Part shown: piece by piece, positions 7,629-16,123 of the stretch
Position numbering within the stretch: position 1 is the first letter of the stretch
How the letters are laid out: every line of letters begins with the position of its first letter
Assembly (NCBI GenBank): GCA_031178585.1
Contig: JAPSIT010000001.1
Location: 1-64,000, forward strand
Direction: 5' to 3'
DNA from: Arthrobacter sp.
GTDB lineage: Bacteria > Actinomycetota > Actinomycetes > Actinomycetales > Micrococcaceae
Length of the DNA stretch: 64,000 nt
Made by a program: the position numbers and the translations under genes
Notes under the pieces: generated by a model
Database searches by the model: none
What the model saw: only the letters and a program-made list of their open reading frames with translations
What the model was told of the DNA's origin: nothing

Positions 7629-9410
7629 ATGAAAAATCTATTTGCAGTCCTGCGGCCCCTGCTCTCCACCCTGCCAGCCGGGAGCCGACGCTTCCTGTTG
7701 AGCTACGGAATAGCGAGTGCGTGCCTGGCGGTCCTGGACATGGTGGCGCTGGGAATGATCGCCCTGCTGCTGCCCTCCCTGGTAGCGAACAAAGCGGTGA
7801 CCCTCCCGGTGTTCGGAGATGTATCCGAGCATGTGCTGCCCATACTCGTGGGGATCTGTACCCTCATCGTCCTCAAGGGCGCCCTGTCCGTCCTTCTGCT
7901 GCGCATCGCCACCCGCCGTTTTGCCCAGCACGAAGTCGCCATCGGCGACCGGCTCTTTGCGGCCTATCTGGCGTCACCTTGGGAAGACCGCCTCAAGAAG
8001 AATTCGAGCGAGCTTATCCGCATGGTGGACGTCGGCGTCGGTATCACCGTGTCGGGGGTCCTGATACCGGCGATGACTCTGTTCGGCGAGTTCGGTACCC
8101 TGCTGGCCGTCATCACCGTATTATTCGTGGCAGAACCGCTCATCGCCGTCGTGACCCTGACATACCTGGGACTCATCGCTGTCCTGCTGGCCCGCGTCAT
8201 TTCTCCCAAGGCAGTCAGTGCCGGAAGGGAAAACCGCATGTGGTCGGGGCGGACTGTCACGATGCTCACGGAGGCCATGAATGCGTTGAAGGAGCTGACA
8301 CTCGCGGGCCGGGCAGGTGATGTGCAGGAACGCGTCCACATGACCCGGACCCACAGTTCTGCAGCTCGTGCCAAGTCCATCTTTCTGGCACAGGTGCCGC
8401 GCTACGTTCTTGAAGCTGCGTTGATCGTTGGTTTTGCGCTGGTAGGGGGCGTAGGCCTGGCCACAGACGGACCATCCGGGGCGGTCAGCGCCATCGGCCT
8501 GTTCGCCGTTGCAGGATTCCGTCTGGTTCCTTCCCTGACCCGGCTGCAGGCCGTACAGTCCCAAGCGAACTCCAGCGCTTCCTTTGCCAAGCAAGTAATG
8601 CGCGACATCGATAGCGGGGAGCAGTTGTTGGCAACGAAGGCCAGCCAACGGCCACAGCGTGCGCTCGGTGCAGGAAAGACAGACATCGTACTGCGCGATG
8701 TCTCGTTCAGCTATCCGAATGCGGAACAGCCTGCTCTCAGGGGTGTCAGTATGACTATCCCCGCGGGAAAACATGTAGCACTGGTTGGTTCCTCCGGCGC
8801 CGGTAAGTCCACCCTGGTGGACATTCTTCTGGGGTTGCTGGAACCCAGCGACGGATATATCGAGGTCGCCGGCCAGAACATGGACTTCGTACTTGACGAC
8901 TGGCGCAAGCGCATCGGCTACGTTCCCCAGGAAGTCTCACTTTTCGACGCTACCGTGGGCCAAAACGTGGCGCTGACATGGAACCCTGACAACGTGGATC
9001 GGGAAAAGGTCAAGGCTGCCCTGCGCCGCGCCCAGCTTCTTGACACGGTCATGGGCCGCGAGGGCGGCATCGATGCTGTGATCGCCGAGCGCGGCTTGGC
9101 ACTGTCCGGCGGCCAGCGCCAGCGACTCGGCATCGCCCGCGCCCTCTACAACGAGCCCAAGGTGCTGGTCATGGATGAGGCGACGAGCGCGCTCGACACG
9201 AGCACTGAAGCCGCCGTCACCAAGGCCATCCACGAACTGCACGGAGAAGTGACGGTTATCACCGTGGCCCACCGACTGTCGACAATCCGTGATGCCGACA
9301 TCGTCTTCTTCCTGCGCGATGGGCGGGTTGTCGCCCAGGGCTCCTTCGACGAGGTCGTGGAAAATGTTCCGGACTTCGCTGTCCAGGCAGCGCTGGCAGG
9401 CCTGAGCTGA
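7629..9410 (+). CDS. ABC transporter, fused permease and ATPase (MsbA/PglK-like)
   Basis: A 593-residue half-transporter. Six membrane helices occupy about residues 15-310. The nucleotide-binding domain has Walker A GSSGAGKST near 388, the signature LSGGQRQRLG near 492, Walker B VLVMDEATSALD near 512 and the H-loop VAHR near 545. Such proteins dimerise and flip lipids or lipid-linked oligosaccharides. Its position between glycosyltransferases suggests a flippase for a lipid-linked glycan unit, as PglK does, but this is inferred from context. It ends six bases from the convergent glycosyltransferase at 9417, leaving no room for a separate terminator. Confidence 0.88.
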   Translation: MKNLFAVLRPLLSTLPAGSRRFLLSYGIASACLAVLDMVALGMIALLLPSLVANKAVTLPVFGDVSEHVLPILVGICTLIVLKGALSVLLLRIATRRFAQHEVAIGDRLFAAYLASPWEDRLKKNSSELIRMVDVGVGITVSGVLIPAMTLFGEFGTLLAVITVLFVAEPLIAVVTLTYLGLIAVLLARVISPKAVSAGRENRMWSGRTVTMLTEAMNALKELTLAGRAGDVQERVHMTRTHSSAARAKSIFLAQVPRYVLEAALIVGFALVGGVGLATDGPSGAVSAIGLFAVAGFRLVPSLTRLQAVQSQANSSASFAKQVMRDIDSGEQLLATKASQRPQRALGAGKTDIVLRDVSFSYPNAEQPALRGVSMTIPAGKHVALVGSSGAGKSTLVDILLGLLEPSDGYIEVAGQNMDFVLDDWRKRIGYVPQEVSLFDATVGQNVALTWNPDNVDREKVKAALRRAQLLDTVMGREGGIDAVIAERGLALSGGQRQRLGIARALYNEPKVLVMDEATSALDTSTEAAVTKAIHELHGEVTVITVAHRLSTIRDADIVFFLRDGRVVAQGSFDEVVENVPDFAVQAALAGLS

Positions 9411-9416
9411 TCCCTG

Positions 9417-10421
9417 CTAACGCTTCCGTCCTGGCAGCGAGGCGTAGACTGCGGACAGTTCCCTGACGATCTTGTCCGGGTCATGGTGCTCCGCAACCCA
9501 AGCGCGCGCATTCAACGCTGCCGACACTGCCCGGGCATCCTTGGCTGCGGCGACGGTGGCGTCAACTTGCTCGTCCAGAGAACCGGCCCCAACAACGGGT
9601 ACTGAACCGGGGTAAAGTCCCGGACGCACGTTCGATACCGTCGGGACACCTATGGCCAGCGCCTGCAGCTCACTGATGCCCAATAGCCCGGTGGACTGCC
9701 CGACGACGGCATGGGCCTGCGCCAGCCACTGCAGGTAAGCAGTTTTGCCCATCACCGGAACCAGCTCGACGCCGAGCGCCGCCGCCTGGGCGGCGTTCTC
9801 GCCCCAGTCGAGGCCCTGCAGCCGGATGCCTGACCCCCGCAGGGTCCGCACCAGCCGGGAAGCCAGCTCCAGTTGCTCGGCTCCTCCCTTGGCTGCTCCC
9901 CAGCGGGAAGCGAAGGCGATGCAGGGCTCCGGACTGGGCTGCCAGTCCGGAAGCTCCGCAAGGTCCACGGGATTGGGCAGGTACCGTGCATCGGCCCGGG
10001 CCTGCAACGCGTAGTCCGCTAAGTCAGGTGTCGCGTAAAAGACAGCTTCGGCATTATCGGCGCCCCACTGTATTTGTGCGCGTTGGCGTGGATCCTGGTA
10101 GAAATCGCGAATGTCGGTGCCATGGAAGTGAACGGCGAAGGGCCGCCGCGGCCATCGGGTGGCGACATCCACCCGCGTTCCGAAATGGATATGCAGGAGG
10201 TCGGCGGGAAGTGTCATTGACCAGCGCCGGGCAGTCCATCTGGCCACGCCTTGGAGCCGCATGGCCTTGCCCCGAAGACCTGGACCATCACGGGACGTGT
10301 CCCTGGCCGGGAGGAAGCCCCACGGGAGCCCCTGGGCACGGGCTGCGGCAACGAGCGTGGCACCCACACCTGCGCAATCAAAAACGTGCAGCGCCCGCTG
10401 ATTCCGGTCAATCTTTGGCAT
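9417..10421 (-). CDS. Glycosyltransferase, GT-B fold
   Basis: A 334-residue protein. The N-terminal half contains HIHFGTRVDV and FAVHFHGTDIRDFYQ, a histidine/aspartate-rich loop common in GT4-like enzymes acting on polysaccharide precursors. The C-terminal half carries IAFASRWGAAKGGAEQLE and a nucleotide-sugar-binding-like segment (GQSTGLLGISELQALAIGVP) with the conserved Glu. It lacks a signal peptide or membrane helix. It is convergent with the ABC exporter and divergent from the glycosyltransferase at 10517, with about 95 bases between. Sugar specificity is not inferable. A sugar-transferring role in envelope polysaccharide synthesis follows from fold and neighbourhood. Confidence 0.78.
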   Translation of the reverse strand: MPKIDRNQRALHVFDCAGVGATLVAAARAQGLPWGFLPARDTSRDGPGLRGKAMRLQGVARWTARRWSMTLPADLLHIHFGTRVDVATRWPRRPFAVHFHGTDIRDFYQDPRQRAQIQWGADNAEAVFYATPDLADYALQARADARYLPNPVDLAELPDWQPSPEPCIAFASRWGAAKGGAEQLELASRLVRTLRGSGIRLQGLDWGENAAQAAALGVELVPVMGKTAYLQWLAQAHAVVGQSTGLLGISELQALAIGVPTVSNVRPGLYPGSVPVVGAGSLDEQVDATVAAAKDARAVSAALNARAWVAEHHDPDKIVRELSAVYASLPGRKR

Positions 10422-10516
10422 GACTCGAACCTATCAGAGCACCTGTCGACGGTGGCGCGGCCTGTTAAGGACGGCCTGTAAAGTAGTTTCCGTTGAAATC
10501 CACGCAAAGGAAGTAC

Positions 10517-11857
10517 ATGGTCTCCCAGAATCGCCCGCATCTGCTGTACGTGGCTTGGGGCTTTCCTCCGTCCCGTGGTGCAGGCGTCTACCGGGCCCTC
10601 GCCACATCCAACGCATTTGCAGAGGCCGGCTGGAAAGTCACTGTGCTCACAGCGACTCGCGAGGTATTCGAGTACCAAACCGGGACGGACCCCGCTCTGG
10701 AAAAACTCGTACACCCGGACATCAATGTGGTCCGTGCACCCTTCGACTGGATACGGGGCGAACCCGACTTGTCCAAGTGGTCACGTTCGAGGCTGCAGTC
10801 AAACCTTTTGTGGACTTTCCTGCGGGGAAAGAAAGACCTACTTTCGTTTCCCGAGCCGGTTTATGGAGGATGGAGCAAAGCTCTCCTCCAGGAGACCACG
10901 CGCATTCACAAGGAATCTCCGGTCGATCTCGTCGTGGGCTCGGCGAACCCGAACGTCGATTTGCTGCCGGGCTGGCATCTGCACCGTGCAGCGGGTGTTC
11001 CGTTCGTCGTCGATCACCGAGACGCGTGGAACATGGATGTATATACAGGGAAGCGAGTTGGTTCCCCGATAAACCGTTCTGCACGCCTGGAACGAAAAAT
11101 GCTCCGGGCTGCGGAAGAAGTCTGGTTCGTCAATGCTCCCATCCGCGACTGGCATGCCGGAGAATACCCGGACAATTCTGAAAACTACCACGTGGTGGCC
11201 AACGCCTTCGATGCCGCATTCGCAAAGAATTTCATGGGCAAGCAGCCTCCCGCCCTTACAGACGAGGGTGGAATCACGTTCGGCTACCTGGGGACGATCT
11301 ACGGTCCCATACCTTTGAGAGAGACTCTTGAAGGCTGGCGCCTGGCACGCTCACGCTCGCCGTTGGTCGCGCGGTCCAGGCTTGTTATACGAGGCCGGCT
11401 GGGTCACTATGCCGAGCCGGACCCGAAGATTCTGAAGCTATTGGAAGAGTACGCCCCGGACGCGGTGACTTATGGCGGACCGGTCAGTAAGACAGAAGTT
11501 GCAGGGGTTTACAACGACTTCCACGCCCTCCTGCTGATTATCGGCAAGAGTCCGTTCGTAACGAGCGGCAAGGTATTTGAATATGCAGCTACCGGACTCC
11601 CCATCGCGTCCTTGCATCATCCAGCGTCCGCGGCTTCTTCAATCCTCAGTGGTCATCACGACTGGTTCCCCGTACCGGAGGTTTCCCCGGACTGCATTTC
11701 CGACTCCCTGGTTGAGACCGCCGAACGGGCAGCGAAAATGACCTCGGAGGACTATGCCCGGAACCAGGCTTGGGCGGAACACCTTTCCAGGGACAAGCAA
11801 CTGCAACCCCGCATCGGACACCTGACAGAACTAGTGGCGGAGGCCAACCGTGGATAA
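10517..11857 (+). CDS. Glycosyltransferase, GT4-like
   Basis: A 446-residue protein starting MVSQNRPHLLYVAWGFPPSR. The glycine-rich RGAGVYR loop and an early Rossmann strand are typical of GT4 N-terminal domains. VVDHRDAWNMDVYTG gives the acceptor-domain D/H motif, and FEYAATGLPIASL near the C-terminus replaces the classical EX7E. I chose the ATG at 10517 because AAAGGAAG lies just upstream; the frame is open back to a TTG at 10493. The next small gene starts inside its last codons (8-base overlap), so the two are co-translated. By eye this region uses more A/T-ending codons than the housekeeping half of the window, possibly a sign of transfer. Confidence 0.85.
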   Translation: MVSQNRPHLLYVAWGFPPSRGAGVYRALATSNAFAEAGWKVTVLTATREVFEYQTGTDPALEKLVHPDINVVRAPFDWIRGEPDLSKWSRSRLQSNLLWTFLRGKKDLLSFPEPVYGGWSKALLQETTRIHKESPVDLVVGSANPNVDLLPGWHLHRAAGVPFVVDHRDAWNMDVYTGKRVGSPINRSARLERKMLRAAEEVWFVNAPIRDWHAGEYPDNSENYHVVANAFDAAFAKNFMGKQPPALTDEGGITFGYLGTIYGPIPLRETLEGWRLARSRSPLVARSRLVIRGRLGHYAEPDPKILKLLEEYAPDAVTYGGPVSKTEVAGVYNDFHALLLIIGKSPFVTSGKVFEYAATGLPIASLHHPASAASSILSGHHDWFPVPEVSPDCISDSLVETAERAAKMTSEDYARNQAWAEHLSRDKQLQPRIGHLTELVAEANRG

Positions 11858-12377
11858 ACCCCTGCACGTCGTCATCGTCGCTGGCTCTCACTCGGAGCCG
11901 GAGCAGCTGTTCCGCTCGGCGCTGGGCGAACTTTCACCGCAGGCTGCGCTCAGCCAGGCATCAGGAAGGGAAGTCCGGGTTTCGTTGCTGTCACGCCGCG
12001 CGGCCTCTGAGCCCCAGGACCTGGCAGCCTCGCATGTCGTCTCTCCGGTCCGCACACCCTTGCTTGACCGCTTGTTCATGAGGCTCCACCTGAATCGGGC
12101 AGAGGACCTGCTGCGCAAATTGCCACTGGGCCGACTTCTCATCTCGCTCGGCCCCACCGATCCCTCGCGCGTTTTCTGGCGGGCGGTGCGCGCGGATCCT
12201 GCTGCGCTGGCGTTGCTTTCCGCGGCGGACGTTGTGCTGGCTGCCGACCTCCCGGCAGTGCGGACGGCGTGGCATCTCCTGCATTCAGGAAAGGTTCCTT
12301 CGGCCTACTTCGGACTGCAGGCCGGAGTTAAAGTGTTTGCCTCCAGGTTCAAGAACACCACGGAGGCCGTTAAGTAG
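11850..12377 (+). CDS. Protein of unknown function in the glycosyltransferase operon
   Basis: A 175-residue protein read from a GTG that overlaps the preceding glycosyltransferase by 8 bases. It begins with a hydrophobic strand (PLHVVIVAGSH) and contains SADVVLAADLPAVRTAWHLL, which looks like the beta-alpha-beta rhythm of the N-terminal half of a GT-B glycosyltransferase, but it stops before any donor-binding domain. There is no signal peptide or membrane helix. It may be a stand-alone accessory domain or a partner of the neighbouring glycosyltransferases. I do not recognise a named family. Position and translational overlap argue that it is a real gene. Confidence 0.65.
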   Translation: MDKPLHVVIVAGSHSEPEQLFRSALGELSPQAALSQASGREVRVSLLSRRAASEPQDLAASHVVSPVRTPLLDRLFMRLHLNRAEDLLRKLPLGRLLISLGPTDPSRVFWRAVRADPAALALLSAADVVLAADLPAVRTAWHLLHSGKVPSAYFGLQAGVKVFASRFKNTTEAVK

Positions 12378-12492
12378 CCTGGGGACTCATCCGCGGGCGC
12401 CCCTCACATCCCCGGAAGCACCCGCCCCTGTCCCGCTTCCCAAGTCAAATGCCCGCACTGTTCAGCCAGGCGGGCACCTGGATGAGGTTTTG

Positions 12493-13617
12493 ATGAAGAT
12501 TGCGCTCACTAAGAGCTCCCTGCTCATTCCCCCAACATATTTCGCCGTAGCTCATGCGACAAGAATGTCCGAGCAGATGGAGTTCCGCTTCTTCACAATG
12601 GCTGCCGAGGTTACAGACGCCCCGCAGAACCTTGAGATCAGGGACTTTGCACCGCAGCGGCATTTGCCCTTCAAAGACCGCGAAAAGTATCTTCCTTTCG
12701 TCATGCCAATGATGGCCAAAGCAATTGGCGAATACGGCCCGGACGTCATCCACCAGCACTTCGCAACCTGGTCCTGGCCGGCGGTTAAAGCTTCCAGGAG
12801 CAAGGGAATCCCCCTACTCACCACCGTTCATGGCGCAGACGTGGTGACGGCTGGAAAACAACCGACCTCAATGATGGCCCGGTGGCACCGGTACAACCTT
12901 CGTGGCGCCATGGAACAAAGCACACGGATCCTGGCCGTAAGCCGCTATCTGGCAGATCTTGCAGTCGAGTACGGATTCCCTGCAGAAAAGGTTGAAGTTC
13001 ATTACCTGGGGGTGGACACTGACGTTTTCGTGCCCGGCCAGCGGAATGCCGAAGCTCCCCTCCCTGTTGCCCTGTTCGTTGGAGCCCTCAACCATCAAAA
13101 GGGCATAACCCACCTCATAAGAGCGTCGAACGAATTAATCGGCAGCGTTCCCCACAGGCTTGTGGTTGCAGGGCGGGGAACACTGGAAGGTGACGTCGAA
13201 ACTGCGGCCAGGCAGAGTCCGCACATATCGTATCTGGGGCAACTGAGCCGTGACAGCGTGCTCGCGCAGCTTCAACAGGCTGACGTGCTGATCGCCCCCA
13301 GCAGGTTCCACAGGGGTGCGCGCGAGGCCGCAGGATTGGTTCTCCTGGAGGCTCAGGCCTGCGGTACCCCTGTCATCGCCTATGACAGCGGTGGAACCTC
13401 CGAGATGGTGGGCCCGGAGTCCGGCTACCTGGTTCCCGAAGACGACATCCGGTCGCTGGGCAGGCGGATGGAGGACGTATTACGACTGGGTCCACAGTCC
13501 AGGGAGCAATTGCGTATGTCCGCCCGGGCGTTTGTCCAAACCGAGCGCAGTCTCGCGAAGAGTTGTTTAGAGCTCTCAGAGCACTACCACCAACTGGCCG
13601 GCGCGAAGACCCCCTAG
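12493..13617 (+). CDS. Glycosyltransferase family 4
   Basis: A 374-residue GT4 enzyme. The N-terminal domain carries HQHFATWSWPAV and TTVHGADVVTAGK. The C-terminal domain has FVGALNHQKGITHLIRA, VVAGRGTLEGDVE and the donor-site motif EAAGLVLLEAQACGTPVIA with the two glutamates of EX7E. Such retaining enzymes use nucleotide-activated sugars. The frame is open from 12232, but the ATG at 12493 starts the conserved MKIALTKSS strand and has GATGAGG upstream, so the longer frame is rejected. The 116-base gap from the previous gene leaves room for a promoter. The acceptor is unknown. Confidence 0.9.
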   Translation: MKIALTKSSLLIPPTYFAVAHATRMSEQMEFRFFTMAAEVTDAPQNLEIRDFAPQRHLPFKDREKYLPFVMPMMAKAIGEYGPDVIHQHFATWSWPAVKASRSKGIPLLTTVHGADVVTAGKQPTSMMARWHRYNLRGAMEQSTRILAVSRYLADLAVEYGFPAEKVEVHYLGVDTDVFVPGQRNAEAPLPVALFVGALNHQKGITHLIRASNELIGSVPHRLVVAGRGTLEGDVETAARQSPHISYLGQLSRDSVLAQLQQADVLIAPSRFHRGAREAAGLVLLEAQACGTPVIAYDSGGTSEMVGPESGYLVPEDDIRSLGRRMEDVLRLGPQSREQLRMSARAFVQTERSLAKSCLELSEHYHQLAGAKTP

Positions 13618-13757
13618 CTCCAGGTTGAAGGCCAACTGCGGTGCAACGTTTAGTTGGAGCGGGAAGGCCTACCCGGATCGCTCTGCTGACAAGCCAAAGT
13701 CAACGGGCAACGCACATGACGCACCGCCGCATGAGACTGCTGCGGTTTTTACTGTCG

Positions 13758-14141
13758 CTATCCCCGGCCGGAACGGGAGGCCGCCTCTGCCGGGGAAATG
13801 CGCTCCCACGGCCGTTCGGCTTCATCCAAGGCGATCCTCCGGGACAGCTTGGTCAGCGTGGTCTCGGTCTGCCGGAAACGCTGGTGCGTCGTGGACATGT
13901 ACACCAGGAACGAAACGATGAAAGCGTATAGCATGAGGTCGGTGCCGCGGCCCACACCGACGAGGCGAGCCAACTGGGTAAGAATCGTCGGAAAGAAGAT
14001 GGACAGCACCGCAGAAATGGCGAAGAGCATCACCATGATGCGGCGGACAGCCATGTGCTTTGCGTTTGATCCGCCCCGCACGAGCATGAGCGAAAAGAAA
14101 ACTACGACAAGAACCAAGACTACTTGAACAATGATGATCAT
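13758..14141 (-). CDS. DUF2304 membrane protein
   Basis: A 127-residue protein with three hydrophobic segments: the N-terminal VQVVLVLVVVFFSLMLV, a second VMLFAISAVLSIFFP, and LMLYAFIVSFLVYMS. A conserved-looking polar tail TETTLTKLSRRIALDEAE follows. This is the DUF2304 pattern. DUF2304 genes commonly sit directly beside a dolichol-phosphate-mannose-synthase-like GT2 gene, and here the GT2 stop is only 5 bases upstream, so the two form an operon. A role as membrane anchor or helper for polyprenyl-phosphate glycosylation is plausible but is inferred from this pairing. Confidence 0.85.
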   Translation of the reverse strand: MIIIVQVVLVLVVVFFSLMLVRGGSNAKHMAVRRIMVMLFAISAVLSIFFPTILTQLARLVGVGRGTDLMLYAFIVSFLVYMSTTHQRFRQTETTLTKLSRRIALDEAERPWERISPAEAASRSGRG

Positions 14142-14146
14142 AGGGT

Positions 14147-14812
14147 CTACCTAAATAGCAGGTCCGCCAAAATGTTGACGGAATTGAGAAGTGACTGGCC
14201 CTTCGACTTCGAATACTGGGTGTAGATGATCTCCACCGGGTGCTCAGTCCATCTCGGTTTCAGAGCAGCAAGGATCTGAATCAGCTCTGAGGCGTGGGCC
14301 ATCCTGTTCTGTGTGAGGTGGATGTTGGAGACTACGTGGCGGTTGAAAGCCCGGAGACCGTTGTGGGCATCCGTCAGCGGCATGCCGGTACTCCACCGGG
14401 ACTGCACGGCTGCCGTACGCAACACCATTCGCTTAACCGGACCGATGCGTGTGCGTGAATCAAGGAAACGGGAGCCGAGCACGACGTCGGCTTCTCCGCT
14501 GCGGATTCTCGCCACCATGGCCGCGGCGTCACTCACCCGGTGCTGGCCGTCGGCGTCAAAGGTCACCACGCAGGACATTTCAGGATCCTGGAGAACGTAC
14601 TCGAAACCAGTCTGGAGCGCCGCGCCCTGCCCAAGGTTCACCGGATGCTGCACGACCACGGCGCCGGCGGAGCGGGCGGCCTGGGCCGACGTGTCAGTGC
14701 TTCCGTCATCCACGCAAACGACATGAGGAAACTCCGGCAGAAGATCTTTGATGACGGAGCCGATGACAGGGGCCTCGTTGAACAGAGGGATGACGATCCA
14801 AGTGCGACTCAC
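14147..14812 (-). CDS. Glycosyltransferase family 2 (polyprenyl-phosphate sugar synthase-like)
   Basis: A GT-A enzyme of 221 residues from the preferred GTG at 14812 (the frame is open to a GTG at 14857). It opens with WIVIPLFNEAPVIGSVI, then VVCVDDGSTD and NLGQGAALQTGFEY, with the metal-binding FDADGQH and VVLGSRF. These are hallmarks of DPM1/GtrB-like enzymes that transfer a sugar from a nucleotide donor to polyprenyl phosphate at the inner membrane face. There are no C-terminal helices of its own, and the following DUF2304 gene may supply the membrane part. It would provide a lipid-linked sugar for outer-leaflet glycosylation of the local polymer. Confidence 0.88.
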   Translation of the reverse strand: MSRTWIVIPLFNEAPVIGSVIKDLLPEFPHVVCVDDGSTDTSAQAARSAGAVVVQHPVNLGQGAALQTGFEYVLQDPEMSCVVTFDADGQHRVSDAAAMVARIRSGEADVVLGSRFLDSRTRIGPVKRMVLRTAAVQSRWSTGMPLTDAHNGLRAFNRHVVSNIHLTQNRMAHASELIQILAALKPRWTEHPVEIIYTQYSKSKGQSLLNSVNILADLLFR

Positions 14813-14930
14813 TAAGCAAGTATCGCATAACAGGCACTCGCTGTTCGAAGCGGGCACTGCACAGGAACGCGCTTCGGCAGCGGAGTTGCCCGTCCCGGCC
14901 GTAAGGGCTCGATCCCTTTAGAATGGAACA

Positions 14931-16073
14931 ATGCGCCCAAAAATTCTCTGCATTTCCTTTTCCGACATCAAGGCGGATGCGCGTGTCCTGCGGCAGTTGG
15001 ACGTCCTTGCGGAGTTCGGCGACGTCACCACCATCGGCTACGGCGACAAGCCACCGGCTGCGGTTGAACACCTGCAGATAGACACCTCGTTGTGGTCACT
15101 CCCCCAGACGCCCATGGGCGTGGCTTTGCTGGCCCTGCGCCGGTTCAGTGCCGTTGAACTCAAGGCACCGGCCATAAAACGGGCCGTGAGCCTGTTGGCG
15201 GGACGTTCCTTCGATCTTGTGGTCGCGAACGAAGCCCGTGCCCTGCCCCTCGCCCATCACGTAGCGGGGCAGGCCCCCGTGTGGGGTGACATGCATGAAT
15301 GGGCTCCGGAGGAGCGAGTTCAGGTCTTGTCCTGGAAGTTGTTGGTCAAGCCCTTCATGACCTACGTCTGCAGGAAGTATCTTCCTGGGACACAGGCTGT
15401 GACTGTCGTGAACGATTCTATTGCCGGACTCTATGAAGAGACCTTTGGCTGCACGACAGCTACCGTCCGCAATGCCCGGCCCTTCGAGGACCTCCAACCG
15501 AGCGTGCAGGATTCGGACGTGATCCGGCTTGTCCACAGCGGGGCAGCAGTTCCGGGCCGGAACCTGGAGGGGATGATAGAGGCGGTCAACATGCTGGGAG
15601 AGGGTTATAGCCTCGACTTCTACCTCATCCCTGCCCGGGACGGCGGACGTTACCTGCGGGCGCTTCAGTCGTTGCCTTCGGGCAATAGTAAGATCACTTT
15701 TCACCCTCCGGTAACCCCGGGCGAACTCCCTGCTGTGTTGAACCGATACGATGTCGGTATTTATACACTCCCACCGCAAACGCGGAACCAGGAACTCATG
15801 TTGCCCAATAAGTTCTTTGATTTCGTTCAGGCCCGTCTGGCGATCGTCTTCGGACCATCCCCCGAAACTAGCGGGCTCATCAGGCAGCATTCCTTAGGGG
15901 TGGTCACAGACGACTTCTCACCTGCCTCCCTTGCAAAGGCGATCAGCACAATGACCCGGGGAGACATCAGCGCCTACAAAGCCAACGTTCACTCTGCTGC
16001 TGAGCAGCTCAGCTCTGAAGTGGACGAAGAAGCGGAGCGACGCATCCTGCGTATGCTGCTCGTGTCCGCCTGA
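14931..16073 (+). CDS. Glycosyltransferase, GT4-like (paralogue of 6413-7537)
   Basis: A 380-residue GT-B protein beginning MRPKILCISFSDIKADARVL. It shares with the product of 6413-7537 the ARVLRQL start, the GDMHEWAPEE loop, VHSGAAVPGRNLEGMIEA and the C-terminal LPNKFFDFVQARLAIVFGP. This places both in one subfamily. The conserved histidine of the HEW loop probably lies in the active-site cleft. It precedes the 2-epimerase gene by 50 bases on the same strand, so the two are probably co-transcribed. Its donor may therefore be the sugar that pathway makes, but that is only suggestive. Confidence 0.85.
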   Translation: MRPKILCISFSDIKADARVLRQLDVLAEFGDVTTIGYGDKPPAAVEHLQIDTSLWSLPQTPMGVALLALRRFSAVELKAPAIKRAVSLLAGRSFDLVVANEARALPLAHHVAGQAPVWGDMHEWAPEERVQVLSWKLLVKPFMTYVCRKYLPGTQAVTVVNDSIAGLYEETFGCTTATVRNARPFEDLQPSVQDSDVIRLVHSGAAVPGRNLEGMIEAVNMLGEGYSLDFYLIPARDGGRYLRALQSLPSGNSKITFHPPVTPGELPAVLNRYDVGIYTLPPQTRNQELMLPNKFFDFVQARLAIVFGPSPETSGLIRQHSLGVVTDDFSPASLAKAISTMTRGDISAYKANVHSAAEQLSSEVDEEAERRILRMLLVSA

Positions 16074-16123
16074 AGACCCGTCTAAACATCCGACCCGTTG
16101 AAACAGAATGGTAGAACACTTTC

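Noticed and set aside
13761..13796. TCCCCGGC / GCCGGGGA inverted repeat as a terminator
   Set aside because: It lies within the end of the DUF2304 coding sequence and has no U tract on either strand.
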